Positions 49,738-58,696 of a stretch of DNA of 64,000 nt are shown in pieces (position 1 is the first letter of the stretch; each line of letters starts with the position of its first letter). The position numbers were made by a program, and so were the translations under genes. The notes under the pieces are model-generated. The model saw only the letters and a list, made by a program, of their open reading frames with translations. It had not been told where the DNA came from and did not search any database. Location of the stretch: positions 20,471 to 84,470 of the forward strand of contig JBCCBP010000011.1 of NCBI GenBank assembly GCA_039033995.1, in the 5' to 3' direction. This DNA comes from CALBPI01 sp039033995. Its GTDB lineage: Bacteria; Pseudomonadota; Gammaproteobacteria; Steroidobacterales; Woeseiaceae.

Positions 49738-51290
49738 CCCTCCCTGCAGCGGTCGATGCGTTTCTGAGGGACCGCTTGTTCGAGCGTCGACGGCCCGAGT
49801 GCGCGAGTATCGATGCGGCGGGCATTATCCGCGGCGTGTGGGCACCCGACGCGCACGCATTGCTGTCGAGCGCAGACGTTGGGATGGGGATTGCCGCGGT
49901 TCTGCCGCCCCTGACGGGCCAGGATCTGACAGATTCGCTGTTGCTCCCGTTGGTTGGTTTGCCGGACCGTGTCGTGGACGTGCATCTGATCGCCAGCGCA
50001 GACTCTCGGTTCGTGGTGTTGCTGGATGCATCGCGTGAGCATGATCTGCTGCAACAACGCCAGCAAATGACCAACGAAGCGCGCCTGATGCACGCTAATC
50101 AGAACCGACTGATTCGGCGTATGCGCGACATGATCGGCGAGTTGGTTGAGGCGCGCGCGGAACTCGATCATCGTCGTCGCGAAGCGGAAAAAAACGCGGC
50201 ATCACAGAGTCGCTTCATCGCGATGATGTCGCATGAGTTTCGGACGCCTTTGGCGTCTATCATCAACTATGCAGACCTGGCGCTGGATGACGCAGCGGAC
50301 CAGGCGACAGTCCATCGCAGTAACGAGGCGATCGCCAGGGCGTCACGCCACTTGAAGACGCTCGTCGAGACCATACTAGATGACACAAAGTTGGAGGCGG
50401 GCAAGGCGACCAGTCAGCAGCGGGACTTTGCGATTACCGCGTTAATTGAGGATCTGGCGGCGATCATGGCGCCGCTTGCCGCAGAGAAGGGGTTGGCCTT
50501 TTCTGCGAGCGTGTCGGAGAACATGCCAACGCATTTTCATGCAGACGATACCAGCATGCGGCAGATCTTGATCAACCTACTCGGTAATGCCGTGAAATTC
50601 ACAGAGCACGGCAGCGTTACGCTCGATGTCGACTGGCAGGACGACAGGTTGCGCGCGGTTGTGTCCGATACCGGCCCAGGTATCCCAATGGCCAGTCGAC
50701 AACGTATGTTTGAGGCGTTCGAACGCGGTTCTGCTGATACGGGGAGCGTGCCCGGCACCGGGCTGGGTCTCGCAATCAGTCAGCGACTCGCCAAACGGAT
50801 GGATGGCGGAGTGACGATCGACGAAAAATATGATCAAGGCTGCCGTCTTATTCTAGAGATCGCCGCGGTTGAGGCGCAGGGCGAACCAGGCGAGACGATT
50901 TCTCTGCCACAAATGCCCAGCGAACACGCTGCAGATGAACCGTCCATCGTCTTATTGTGCGATGACGATGAGGATATGCTGGCGCTGGCAGAGTTCTACA
51001 TGCATCAGGCGGGCTATGGGCTACTGCTCGCGCGCGACGGACTCGAGGCGGTTGAGAAGGCCCTGGCGTACGAGCCGGATCTGATTCTGATGGATATCAA
51101 TACGCCACGGTTGAACGGTGTTGATGCGACCAATCGGCTTCGGCAATCGGGATTTACGAACCCGATCGTCGCGCTGACGGCATCGAGTGCACGCTATTTT
51201 GACCAGGCGTCCTTTACCGCGTATTTGCGCAAACCAATCCAAATGCCGGTCTTGTTGAAAGAGATCAAGAAGCTGCTGCATCCCGCATAA
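49734..51290 (+). CDS. Hybrid histidine kinase of the GTPase/OmpA cluster
   Basis: A 518-residue cytoplasmic kinase without membrane helices. Residues 1-110 look like a PAS-type sensor (ASIDAAGIIRGVWAPDAHAL; HLIASADSRFVVLLDAS), then a coiled coil. The HisKA domain has His167 in MMSHEFRTPLASI. The ATPase domain has LLGNAVKFTE, SDTGPGIP and GTGLGLAISQRLAKRM. The C-terminal receiver (about 400-516) has LLCDDDEDML and phospho-Asp454 in ILMDINTPRLNG. The receiver would pass phosphate to the Hpt protein and on to the OmpR-type regulator. The GTG start at 49734 overlaps the GTPase stop by 4 nt. Confidence 0.9.
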   Translation: MTLPAAVDAFLRDRLFERRRPECASIDAAGIIRGVWAPDAHALLSSADVGMGIAAVLPPLTGQDLTDSLLLPLVGLPDRVVDVHLIASADSRFVVLLDASREHDLLQQRQQMTNEARLMHANQNRLIRRMRDMIGELVEARAELDHRRREAEKNAASQSRFIAMMSHEFRTPLASIINYADLALDDAADQATVHRSNEAIARASRHLKTLVETILDDTKLEAGKATSQQRDFAITALIEDLAAIMAPLAAEKGLAFSASVSENMPTHFHADDTSMRQILINLLGNAVKFTEHGSVTLDVDWQDDRLRAVVSDTGPGIPMASRQRMFEAFERGSADTGSVPGTGLGLAISQRLAKRMDGGVTIDEKYDQGCRLILEIAAVEAQGEPGETISLPQMPSEHAADEPSIVLLCDDDEDMLALAEFYMHQAGYGLLLARDGLEAVEKALAYEPDLILMDINTPRLNGVDATNRLRQSGFTNPIVALTASSARYFDQASFTAYLRKPIQMPVLLKEIKKLLHPA

Positions 51291-51490
51291 ATCACAGGCG
51301 GCTTGCTTTAGACAATCGGTTGGGCGTCACCCCGTGCGGGCCCGTCTGCTGTGGCCAAGCTCTTGCAGTCAAATTACCCTGTCACTGCAGCATTGCAACA
51401 TTGTGACGCTTTGTGTCACTGCGACGTAAATATCAATTCGCCTCCTATACTTCTCCGGTCTTTAAAGTCCAAACGTAGAGGAGAGTGGGG

Positions 51491-52630
51491 ATGAAACTAC
51501 AAAGACTTACATCGCTGTCATTGGCTGTTAGCGCAGCACTGGCAGTGGGTTGCGCTGGCGTCGATGCCAGCAAAGAGTCGACAACGACCGCAGAAGTCGT
51601 ATCGAAAACGCAATACGAAGCAACGCAACGTCGTGTCAACGAGCTCGAGTCGCAACTGGCTGCGAAAGAAGAAGCGCTGGCGCGAAGCAGCACTATGGCA
51701 GTCAACTCTGGTTCTACGCAAACGACGTCGACGGACCTGAGCCTGTTTCCGCCTAACCCGAAGGCTGGCGAGTGCTACGCACGTGTCCTGATCCCGGCGG
51801 AGTACCGCACCGAGAGCGAGACTGTTTTGACGCGCGACGCGTCTGAGCGCATTGAGATCGTACCTGCGACTTACACGACCGCCGATGAGCGCGTTGTTGT
51901 TAAGCAAGCGTCAACGCGACTTGAAATTGTGCCCGCGGTTTATGAGACGGTCACAGAGCGCGTCATGGTGAAGCCAGAACGTACGGAGCTGGTTGAAGTG
52001 CCCGCACGCTATGAGATGCAAACTGAACGTGTGCTCGATAAAGCGGCGCACACCGTTTGGAAGAAAGGTCCGGCGACCGGCCAGAATGGTACGGTCTTGT
52101 CGCAGGCTACCAACGATACCGGCGAAATCATGTGTCTGGTAGAAGTACCGGCGTCTTACAAGACGATTTCCAAACGCGTTCTGGTGGCAGCTGCGCGTAC
52201 CGAGAAGCGGGTGATTCCTGCCGAGTTCGACACCGTGAGCCGTCGTGTGGTCAAGACGCCAGCGACCACGCGTGAAGTGACTATTCCGGCAGAATATGAT
52301 TCCGTTAAAGTCACCAAATTGGTCACGCCAGCGTCAGAGAAGCGCATCGCTATTCCTGCGACTTATGACACGGTAACCCGATCGGTTAAAACAACAGATG
52401 AACGCATGGAATGGAACCAGGTGATGTGCGAGGTCAATATGACTCGTGCAAACGTCACTGCGCTCCAGAATGCTCTGAAGCGTGCCGGCTATTACAAGGG
52501 TCCGGTCGACGGCATCATCGGGCCGCAGACATTGTCTGCTGCGCGAGGCTATGCGGTTGCGAAAAACCTGCCGGCTGGCAGCAACTACATTTCCATGGAA
52601 GTGATCAAAGACCTAGGCCTCAATATCTGA
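51491..52630 (+). CDS. Repeat-rich peptidoglycan-binding lipoprotein
   Basis: A 379-residue protein with a lipoprotein-type signal (LSLAVSAALAVGC, Cys21). A short coiled coil follows (residues 38-60). Then come about eight copies of a short beta unit that alternates V-P-A-x-Y-x-T and R-V-V/L-x-x-A-x-T-x, for example IEIVPATYTTADERVVVK and REVTIPAEYDSVKVTKLVT. The C-terminus is a PG_binding_1 domain (ALQNALKRAGYYKGPVDGII). The repeats may form a fibrous spacer between membrane and wall. The ATG at 51491 has GAGAGTGGGG before it. It is the next gene after the GTPase cluster, 200 bp away and with its own terminator, so it is adjacent rather than clearly part of the operon. Confidence 0.8.
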   Translation: MKLQRLTSLSLAVSAALAVGCAGVDASKESTTTAEVVSKTQYEATQRRVNELESQLAAKEEALARSSTMAVNSGSTQTTSTDLSLFPPNPKAGECYARVLIPAEYRTESETVLTRDASERIEIVPATYTTADERVVVKQASTRLEIVPAVYETVTERVMVKPERTELVEVPARYEMQTERVLDKAAHTVWKKGPATGQNGTVLSQATNDTGEIMCLVEVPASYKTISKRVLVAAARTEKRVIPAEFDTVSRRVVKTPATTREVTIPAEYDSVKVTKLVTPASEKRIAIPATYDTVTRSVKTTDERMEWNQVMCEVNMTRANVTALQNALKRAGYYKGPVDGIIGPQTLSAARGYAVAKNLPAGSNYISMEVIKDLGLNI

Positions 52631-52687
52631 GTCTGATTGTTGTGCGGCATCCGCCAATGTCGCTGTACAACTCAGGTTTGGAGAGGG

Positions 52688-52724
52688 CGCCCCGCATATC
52701 GCAAGGTATGTGGGGCGTTTTTTT
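52688..52724 (+). terminator. Rho-independent terminator
   Basis: Stem CGCCCCGCATA (52688-52698) / TATGTGGGGCG (52707-52717), with one G-T pair, an 8-nt loop and seven T. It ends the lipoprotein transcript, 22 bp before the convergent glycosyltransferase gene. Confidence 0.92.
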
Positions 52725-52745
52725 ATGTACGAACGCAGTGTACGC

Positions 52746-53876
52746 CTAGCTCGTCGATGACAGTTCGGACAGAAAATCGACCCAAAGCGCCATAACGGGC
52801 TCTTCGGTGAATGTCTGTCGTGCGATCTCAGCATTTTTTGTCGCAATGCGGGTTGGTAATTCGGCAAACGACTGGATATCCATCGTGGCGATACGGTCTG
52901 AGTTACCTACCTGCATACCGAGTTGTTGAAACTCCTGGTAGCTGGATACATGGCTGCGTAGGTACATCGGTTTCCCATGCAGCAAGATCGTGAATGCGAC
53001 ATACAGCCCTTGTTGTCGATCATGGAAGAACACGCCAACATCCATCTCGGCAAGCAATCGATCGTAATCCTCTTTCTGCATAAAGTCGGTGATGGGCTTG
53101 AAATGATCTCCGAATAAACGGCGGCCGTGATCAAGCACCTGTTCGACGTAGTCCCTGCCGCCACCGTAGTTTAGCGGCATAGTCACCTCGGTCGAGTCGG
53201 CGAGATGGGCGAGTGCGTCGAGCATTGCAATATGGTGATTCGTTGGGTCTGCCGAGTTTCCACAAAAGACCTTGCAAAGACGATCATCGGTGGCACGAAA
53301 CGGTCGGACCTTGTCCGCGTACCCGAAAGTCGAGTCGTCTAACGGATATCGCATCACTCGTACATGTCCGCGCGCCCAGAATATGTCCGACATAACGTCT
53401 GCATCACCCTGATTCAGTGCGACCGCAGCGCGAAGTTTTTTCAGGGTTCGACGTTTCAGCCACAACAACCAATGGCGTTTGATCTTTTGCTTCAGCGTTT
53501 CGTCGGCTGGCACATCGCCGACATGTTTGTAGGTGTCCGCGCCCCACGATACCCAGACTGATCGCTCGACAATGCGTAATTCGTGGAGTTGCTGCCATTG
53601 CTCAAGGTCGAACAAACTATGAAAGACGAATACCGCGGTTGGGTCGCGTGCCAGAAGCTTAAGCTGCTCCCTCGTGGAGCTATGAAAAACAATTTCGGCG
53701 TTTTCGATGTCAGCATACTTCTGCTCTGTTGCATGATCACGAGCCGATACGAAAAAGGTTGAGTTGCCGAGCGATTTGTCTACTCTGGCGAGAAACCGGA
53801 TCATCCGGACCGAATGGTGCGGATAGTCTGGAAAGATGTGAAAGATTTGGGCCCGACCGACTGAAACACTCGTCAT
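52746..53876 (-). CDS. Fuc4NAc-transferase-like glycosyltransferase (WecF family)
   Basis: A 376-residue protein of the TDP-N-acetylfucosamine:lipid II N-acetylfucosaminyltransferase family (WecF, GT56). The family pattern shows in YPHHSVRMIRFL near the start, the WVSWGADTYKHVGD block near residue 110, CGNSADPTNHHIAMLDAL near residue 207 and MPLNYGGGRDYVEQV near 235. E. coli WecF adds 4-acetamido-4,6-dideoxygalactose to lipid II of enterobacterial common antigen. Here it is the last gene of a minus-strand operon that makes a dTDP-amino sugar, which fits the donor. The acceptor is unknown, and no WecA/WecG genes are in the window. Confidence 0.85.
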   Translation of the reverse strand: MTSVSVGRAQIFHIFPDYPHHSVRMIRFLARVDKSLGNSTFFVSARDHATEQKYADIENAEIVFHSSTREQLKLLARDPTAVFVFHSLFDLEQWQQLHELRIVERSVWVSWGADTYKHVGDVPADETLKQKIKRHWLLWLKRRTLKKLRAAVALNQGDADVMSDIFWARGHVRVMRYPLDDSTFGYADKVRPFRATDDRLCKVFCGNSADPTNHHIAMLDALAHLADSTEVTMPLNYGGGRDYVEQVLDHGRRLFGDHFKPITDFMQKEDYDRLLAEMDVGVFFHDRQQGLYVAFTILLHGKPMYLRSHVSSYQEFQQLGMQVGNSDRIATMDIQSFAELPTRIATKNAEIARQTFTEEPVMALWVDFLSELSSTS

Positions 53877-53978
53877 TGTTGTTCTTCTTGTTGTTGTGCA
53901 ATCGACTGAATGGGCTCTAACGAGTACCAGTACATGTCGCTATTCAGTCACTGCCGCCGCGTCGTCAACTATCTCGCG

Positions 53979-55175
53979 TCAACGAACGACCACGCGCAGA
54001 TAGTCTTCCATGTTGTCCATTTTGCGAAGCATTTCCTCAGATGAGTCGAAGCGCATGATCATCGTCCCCAGTGTATGGTTAGAGCCGCTGAAGGCCTTCA
54101 CTTCATCGCCCGGTTTGATAAACAGGGACTCCTCGATGATGTTGTTGCGAATATCGTCGCTGTACCAGATGTGATCGACGACACCGTCTTCGAGTGCGTG
54201 CAACATGTAGGAAGAGTAGAACCCGTTGGTTGGGGTCATCACCAGGTCGCTGCAGTCGAGTCCGAGGGCGGAGTCGACGGTGTACTTGACCAAATCGACG
54301 CCGGTCGCGTATTTGACGACTTCAGGAATCAGATTGCCGCCATTACGAGGACCGAGCTCCAGGAATGAGAAGTCGCCGTCCTTGTTGTAATGAAAATCGA
54401 AGTTCAGCGCACCATGACGCATGCCAAGCAGCGTTAGCAACCTCTGGGTCTCTTCGAAGGCTTGTTGCGCGGTTTCTTTGCTGATGATGGACGGGAAGCT
54501 CTCACCGATCGGCACGAGGTTTTTCAGCTTGCCATCGAAGTGCTCGTTAGCCCAGCACCAAAATTTGAGCTCTCCATCGACGACGAAACCGTCGCCGGCC
54601 ACCTGATAACCCACTCGTTCGAAAAACTCTTCGACCACGACCTTTTTCTCACGGGAGAAACTCAGTGCGTCGTCAAATGCCGTGGGTAGTTCGGATGCAT
54701 CATTGATTTTTGAAACGCCTTTGCTACCCGACGAGTCGACCGGTTTGACGATGACAGGTTTGGACAGCGTCTCCAACCAAAGCGTGGCATCTTCGAGCTG
54801 GTAGAACGCATTGGACTTCGGAGTCAGAAAATCGTGCTTTGTCAGGAACTCACGAAAGAGATCTTTCCGAGCCAGAATTTCGACGGCCTCGAACGGGTTG
54901 GAGGGCAGGCCGAGGGCATTACCGACATACGCTTGTGTGGGCGCTGCCGGGTCTGATGCATAAGCGACGATACCATCGATGTTGCATTGCTTAGCGAGGG
55001 CCAGCACCGCATCGAAATCTGTTGTGCTGACATTATAAAACTCGTCCGCGAACTTATGTCCCGGATTGTCCGGGAGATAGTCGCAGGTGATGACGTGGTG
55101 GCCTTGTGACTTCGCGTACTTGATCGGCGGCAGCTGAAACTTGGAGCCACCGAGGAACAGGATCTTCTTCTTCAT
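53979..55175 (-). CDS. ATP-grasp ligase of the amino-sugar operon
   Basis: A 398-residue ATP-grasp enzyme. The N-terminal PurK/BtrJ-like fold opens with ILFLGGSKFQLPPIKYAK. ATP-grasp elements follow: KPVIVKPVDSSGSKGVSKI near residue 138 (phosphate-binding loop), VVVEEFF near 180, and the metal-binding FSFLELGPRNGGNLIPEV near 270. These enzymes join a carboxylate to an amine or thiol through an acyl phosphate. No N-acetyltransferase such as WecD is present in the operon, so the enzyme may amidate the 4-amino sugar with an amino acid or other carboxylate. This is inferred. GGGGGACC precedes the ATG at 55175. Confidence 0.82.
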   Translation of the reverse strand: MKKKILFLGGSKFQLPPIKYAKSQGHHVITCDYLPDNPGHKFADEFYNVSTTDFDAVLALAKQCNIDGIVAYASDPAAPTQAYVGNALGLPSNPFEAVEILARKDLFREFLTKHDFLTPKSNAFYQLEDATLWLETLSKPVIVKPVDSSGSKGVSKINDASELPTAFDDALSFSREKKVVVEEFFERVGYQVAGDGFVVDGELKFWCWANEHFDGKLKNLVPIGESFPSIISKETAQQAFEETQRLLTLLGMRHGALNFDFHYNKDGDFSFLELGPRNGGNLIPEVVKYATGVDLVKYTVDSALGLDCSDLVMTPTNGFYSSYMLHALEDGVVDHIWYSDDIRNNIIEESLFIKPGDEVKAFSGSNHTLGTMIMRFDSSEEMLRKMDNMEDYLRVVVR

Positions 55176-55190
55176 AGCGGGTCCCCCGTA

Positions 55191-56258
55191 TCATCCAACG
55201 ATGTTTAGTATCGTCTCGGTGACCGGTCTCTCGGCGCCGGAGTGCATTGGCAGTACCAGGATACGACTGACGACGTCACCGGAAATCGGCATGTGTGCGG
55301 TCGAGCCAGTAAACGGAGCGGTTTCCAGAGATGGATAGAAATACTGGCGCGGGTATATCTCTTGTTCTGCCAGAGCCGACCGTACCGCGCTCATCTCTGC
55401 ATGGTCTTTGAACAGTGCAGAGATGTAGCTGTAGTTCATTGTGGCATCAGGATTGTAGTGCTGGAATCCAACTTTGCCCTGCAATTGGCTAGTGTAGTAC
55501 TCGAAGGCCCGTCTGCGTTCGTCGATGATGCGATCAATCTCATGGACATTACACAGTCCCATGGCCGCGGAGACTTCATTCAGTTTGCCGTTGACACCGG
55601 AGTAAGCGATTTCGCCACTGTCGTCCATCCCGTAGTTGCGGATGGCTTTGGCTTTCGCATACAAGCTGTCGTCATTGACGATGACGGCGCCTCCTTCAAT
55701 GGTGTGAAAGATCTTGGTCGCGTGAAAGCTGACGGTTGAGATGTCCCCGTAGGAGAACACGGAGCGTCCTTTGAACTTGATGCCGAAGGTGTGTGCTGCG
55801 TCGTAGATCACGCGCAGATTGTGACGCTTCGCGATGGCCTCGATCGCTTCGACGTCACAGACGTTGCCAAATACATGCACCGGCACGATGGCGGTGGTGT
55901 CTGCGGTAATCTGTGCTTCGATCTTGTCCGGATCGATATTCAGTGTGTCGGCGTCGATATCGACAAAAACCGGTTTGACCTTTTCAGCGACCAGCGCGCT
56001 GGAAGTTGCCACATAGGTAAACGGCGTCGTGATTGCCTCGCCCTCCAGATCAAGCGTCTTCATGGCGATTTGCAACGCGGCCGTGCCGCTCGCGGTCAGC
56101 AGTAGGTTTTTGACGCCCAGGTAGGCTTCGAGTGCTTGCTCAAGTTCCTGTACCAACGGCCCATTGTTGGTCAACCAGCCGCTCTCGTAAATCTTGTCGA
56201 TGTAGGCAACAAACTTCTCTTTTTCTGGTAGATAGATTTTTGATACGAAAGTTTTCAT
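55191..56258 (-). CDS. DegT/DnrJ/EryC1-type sugar-nucleotide aminotransferase
   Basis: A 355-residue PLP enzyme. The PLP Lys is residue 182 in VSFHATKIFHTIEGG, a His-Ala-Thr-Lys variant of the family motif. TASGTAALQIAM near residue 57 and PVHVFGNVCDVEAI near 128 form the phosphate cup and the substrate loop. In the operon with RmlA and RmlB it should transaminate a dTDP-4-keto-6-deoxyhexose (WecE-like, at C4) or a 3-keto isomer (FdtB-like, at C3). No 3,4-ketoisomerase is present, which favours C4. The ATG at 56258 starts the conserved domain (MKTFVSKIYLPEKEKF); the 53-residue frame extension overlaps the flippase and is rejected. Confidence 0.87.
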   Translation of the reverse strand: MKTFVSKIYLPEKEKFVAYIDKIYESGWLTNNGPLVQELEQALEAYLGVKNLLLTASGTAALQIAMKTLDLEGEAITTPFTYVATSSALVAEKVKPVFVDIDADTLNIDPDKIEAQITADTTAIVPVHVFGNVCDVEAIEAIAKRHNLRVIYDAAHTFGIKFKGRSVFSYGDISTVSFHATKIFHTIEGGAVIVNDDSLYAKAKAIRNYGMDDSGEIAYSGVNGKLNEVSAAMGLCNVHEIDRIIDERRRAFEYYTSQLQGKVGFQHYNPDATMNYSYISALFKDHAEMSAVRSALAEQEIYPRQYFYPSLETAPFTGSTAHMPISGDVVSRILVLPMHSGAERPVTETILNIVG

Positions 56259-56304
56259 GTTGTGTTCCCTGATCACAAAAGTGATGCGTTTTTCGAGTGT
56301 CTGA

Positions 56305-57783
56305 TCAATCTCGACCAAGACGTTGCTTGATGAAGTCCAGCACGAAGGACTCAGCGCCGCGTTGCTTGCCGGTGATCGTCCAAAGCGAATAGGTGACGAT
56401 GGTGTAGCAGACTGCACCAGCGGCAGCGAGAACGGCCAGTTCGATACCCAACGGGTAACGATCGTTCATGCTGATCAGCGCAAGCAGTAAGCGATAGACA
56501 ACGAGGCCCATGACGGCGACGCCGGCGATACTGCGCCAAATCATACCGAGCAACTGCAATGGACGATACCGAACCATATGATAAAAGAGAAAGTATTCGG
56601 TCACAGTTACTATGATGTTCGCGATTGTCCAAGCCCATGCGGCGCCGATAGCGCCATGTCTAGGTGTCGCATATACCAGCATCGGTAGTAACAGCACCAG
56701 ACGCATCGCCGTAACAAACGCCGTTATCTGGGGTTTGTCGACCGCGTAGTAGATCACATGGCTGTTGCTGTACAAGGCCATGCTTGCGCCAAACACCGCG
56801 AGTATCTGCATCAACGGCACGATATCGCCCCAGTTATCGCCTAGTAGCAATGGAACCGAAACCGGCGCCGTCAGTCCGATGCCGGCGGCAACCGGCAGAC
56901 CGATAAACGCGATAACACCAATCGTCGACATGATCGTATCGACCATTTTTTGTTCGTCATCTGCGATGGCCATAACACCGGGAAACAAAGCTCGCCGAAT
57001 AGGCGCCGCTATTTCGCCAGTCGCCATGTTCGAAAGCTCGTTACTCATGTTGTAGAACGCGACGATTTGAGCATCAAAGAAGCGACCGATAACGAACACT
57101 GGCGACTTTTTGGTGAAACCATCGAGAATGTTCTGTACTAGCAGCCACTTGGAGAAACCAAAGATTCGTTTGTGCTGCGTCAAGCTTAGGCTGGGTCGGT
57201 ACGGCGACATGAAGAAACTAAATAGGGTGCCAAGCGCACTGTTTGCCAACATGCCGAACACCAACGCCCAATGGTTGCGCAACGCGAAAGCCAAAATGAT
57301 CGTCCACGCGGTACTGATGACTCTGACGGAAAACTTGAACTTGAACTCTCGATTGAATTCGAGATTCTTCTGAAAATCGACAACACCAATGTTTTCGAAG
57401 CCGCGCAAAAGGGGCGCCAAAGCCACCCAGAATAAAATATCGACAACGCGGGGCTCGTCGAAATAGGCGGCCGCCGGGTACGCCGCGAGCATCAACAATG
57501 CGCAGAGAATAGCGCCAACCAGAATTTTCAGTGTCCACGCGGTGTCATAACTTTCGCGGCCCGCGTCTTTGTCGCGAATAAGTACAGTCTCGAAACCAAA
57601 CTGAAAAAATATCTCGATGATCGCAACCAGCGACGTCGCGTAGACCACCAGTCCGAAATCTTCTGGCAGCAAGAGACGCGCGAGGATGGTCAGGCTGATC
57701 AGACCAATAAACCGATCGACCTGTCGTAGCGCCACCATCCAGGTCGCACCGATCGCAATGCGTTTATTGATAGCTGTCGTCAT
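56305..57783 (-). CDS. Polysaccharide flippase (Wzx-like), second copy
   Basis: A 492-residue MOP-family membrane protein with about 14 helices. The N-terminal RIAIGATWMVALRQVDRFIG and RLLLPEDFGLV align with the flippase at 251-1822 without that protein's long leader. It would move the undecaprenyl-linked amino-sugar oligosaccharide across the inner membrane. It sits inside the amino-sugar operon, 34 bp from rmlA and 46 bp before the aminotransferase. The pair of flippases at opposite ends of the window suggests two polymer systems or an old duplication. Confidence 0.88.
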   Translation of the reverse strand: MTTAINKRIAIGATWMVALRQVDRFIGLISLTILARLLLPEDFGLVVYATSLVAIIEIFFQFGFETVLIRDKDAGRESYDTAWTLKILVGAILCALLMLAAYPAAAYFDEPRVVDILFWVALAPLLRGFENIGVVDFQKNLEFNREFKFKFSVRVISTAWTIILAFALRNHWALVFGMLANSALGTLFSFFMSPYRPSLSLTQHKRIFGFSKWLLVQNILDGFTKKSPVFVIGRFFDAQIVAFYNMSNELSNMATGEIAAPIRRALFPGVMAIADDEQKMVDTIMSTIGVIAFIGLPVAAGIGLTAPVSVPLLLGDNWGDIVPLMQILAVFGASMALYSNSHVIYYAVDKPQITAFVTAMRLVLLLPMLVYATPRHGAIGAAWAWTIANIIVTVTEYFLFYHMVRYRPLQLLGMIWRSIAGVAVMGLVVYRLLLALISMNDRYPLGIELAVLAAAGAVCYTIVTYSLWTITGKQRGAESFVLDFIKQRLGRD

Positions 57784-57817
57784 GTAAGCACCAAGTCGCC
57801 GCTCACGCGGCGTGACG

Positions 57818-58696
57818 CTAGATAATCTCGGTCATGATGCGACGCAGATAGGCGCCATAGCCGCTTTTCATCAGTCGATCTGCGAGATCTTCTAACTGGG
57901 CGTCCGAGATATAACCGAGTCGCCATGCGATTTCCTCGGGACAACAGACTTTGAAGGCTTGCCGCTTCTCGATGGTGGCCACAAACTCGGCTGCGTCCAA
58001 CAGGCTGTCGTGGGTGCCGGTATCGAGCCAGGCGGAGCCTCGCCCCAGGTGCTGCAAAAACAGCGAGCCGTCTTCCAAATAGCGATTGTTCAGGTCGGAA
58101 ATTTCGAGTTCACCACGTGCTGAGGGTTGAATGGCCTTGGCAAATTCGGGCGCGCGCTCGTCGTAGAAGTACAGGCCAGTAATTGCGTAATTGGATTTCG
58201 GGTTTTCCGGCTTTTCTTCGATCGACAGGACAGCGCAATCCTTGTCGAATTCCACGACCCCAAAGCGATGCGGGTCTGCCACGTGATAACCAAAAATGGT
58301 AGCGCCCGCGTCCCGCTCGTCAGCAGCTTTCAGGAAACCGGGCAGATCGCGTGCATAGAAAATGTTGTCGCCGAGAATCATCGCGGATTTGGATCCATTC
58401 AGGAAAGACTCAGCGATGATGAGCGCTTCCGCGAGCCCACGCGGCTCATCTTGAATGGCATAGGAGAGCGAAATGCCCCATTGTGAACCGTCGCCCAGCA
58501 ACGATTGGAAAGCGGGCTGGTCTTCCGGTGTCGTGATGATCAGCATCTCCCGGATACCGGCAAGCATGAGTGTGCTGAGCGGGTAATACACCATCGGTTT
58601 GTCATAGACTGGTACCAGTTGCTTGCTGACAACCTGGGTGACGGGGTGCAAGCGTGTACCGCTGCCTCCGGCGAGAATAATGCCTTTGCGACTCAT
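57818..58696 (-). CDS. rmlA: Glucose-1-phosphate thymidylyltransferase
   Basis: A 292-residue nucleotidyltransferase with GIILAGGSGTRLHPVT at residues 5-20 (the G-x-G-T-R loop that binds dTTP), KQLVPVYDKPMVYYPLSTLM, and the C-terminal LAWLDTGTH-like block (GSAWLDTGTHDSLLDA). It makes dTDP-glucose from dTTP and glucose-1-phosphate. The ATG at 58696 overlaps the rmlB stop by 4 nt; the longer frame would add 15 residues inside rmlB. With rmlB it supplies dTDP-4-keto-6-deoxyglucose to the aminotransferase; the rmlC and rmlD genes for rhamnose are absent. Confidence 0.95.
   Translation of the reverse strand: MSRKGIILAGGSGTRLHPVTQVVSKQLVPVYDKPMVYYPLSTLMLAGIREMLIITTPEDQPAFQSLLGDGSQWGISLSYAIQDEPRGLAEALIIAESFLNGSKSAMILGDNIFYARDLPGFLKAADERDAGATIFGYHVADPHRFGVVEFDKDCAVLSIEEKPENPKSNYAITGLYFYDERAPEFAKAIQPSARGELEISDLNNRYLEDGSLFLQHLGRGSAWLDTGTHDSLLDAAEFVATIEKRQAFKVCCPEEIAWRLGYISDAQLEDLADRLMKSGYGAYLRRIMTEII

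Noticed and set aside
51770..52400. DNA repeats inside the lipoprotein gene as a mobile or CRISPR element
   Set aside because: The repetition is at protein level in a continuous frame with varied codons.
56259..56417. Longer start for the aminotransferase
   Set aside because: Overlaps the end of the flippase gene and adds residues unlike the family.
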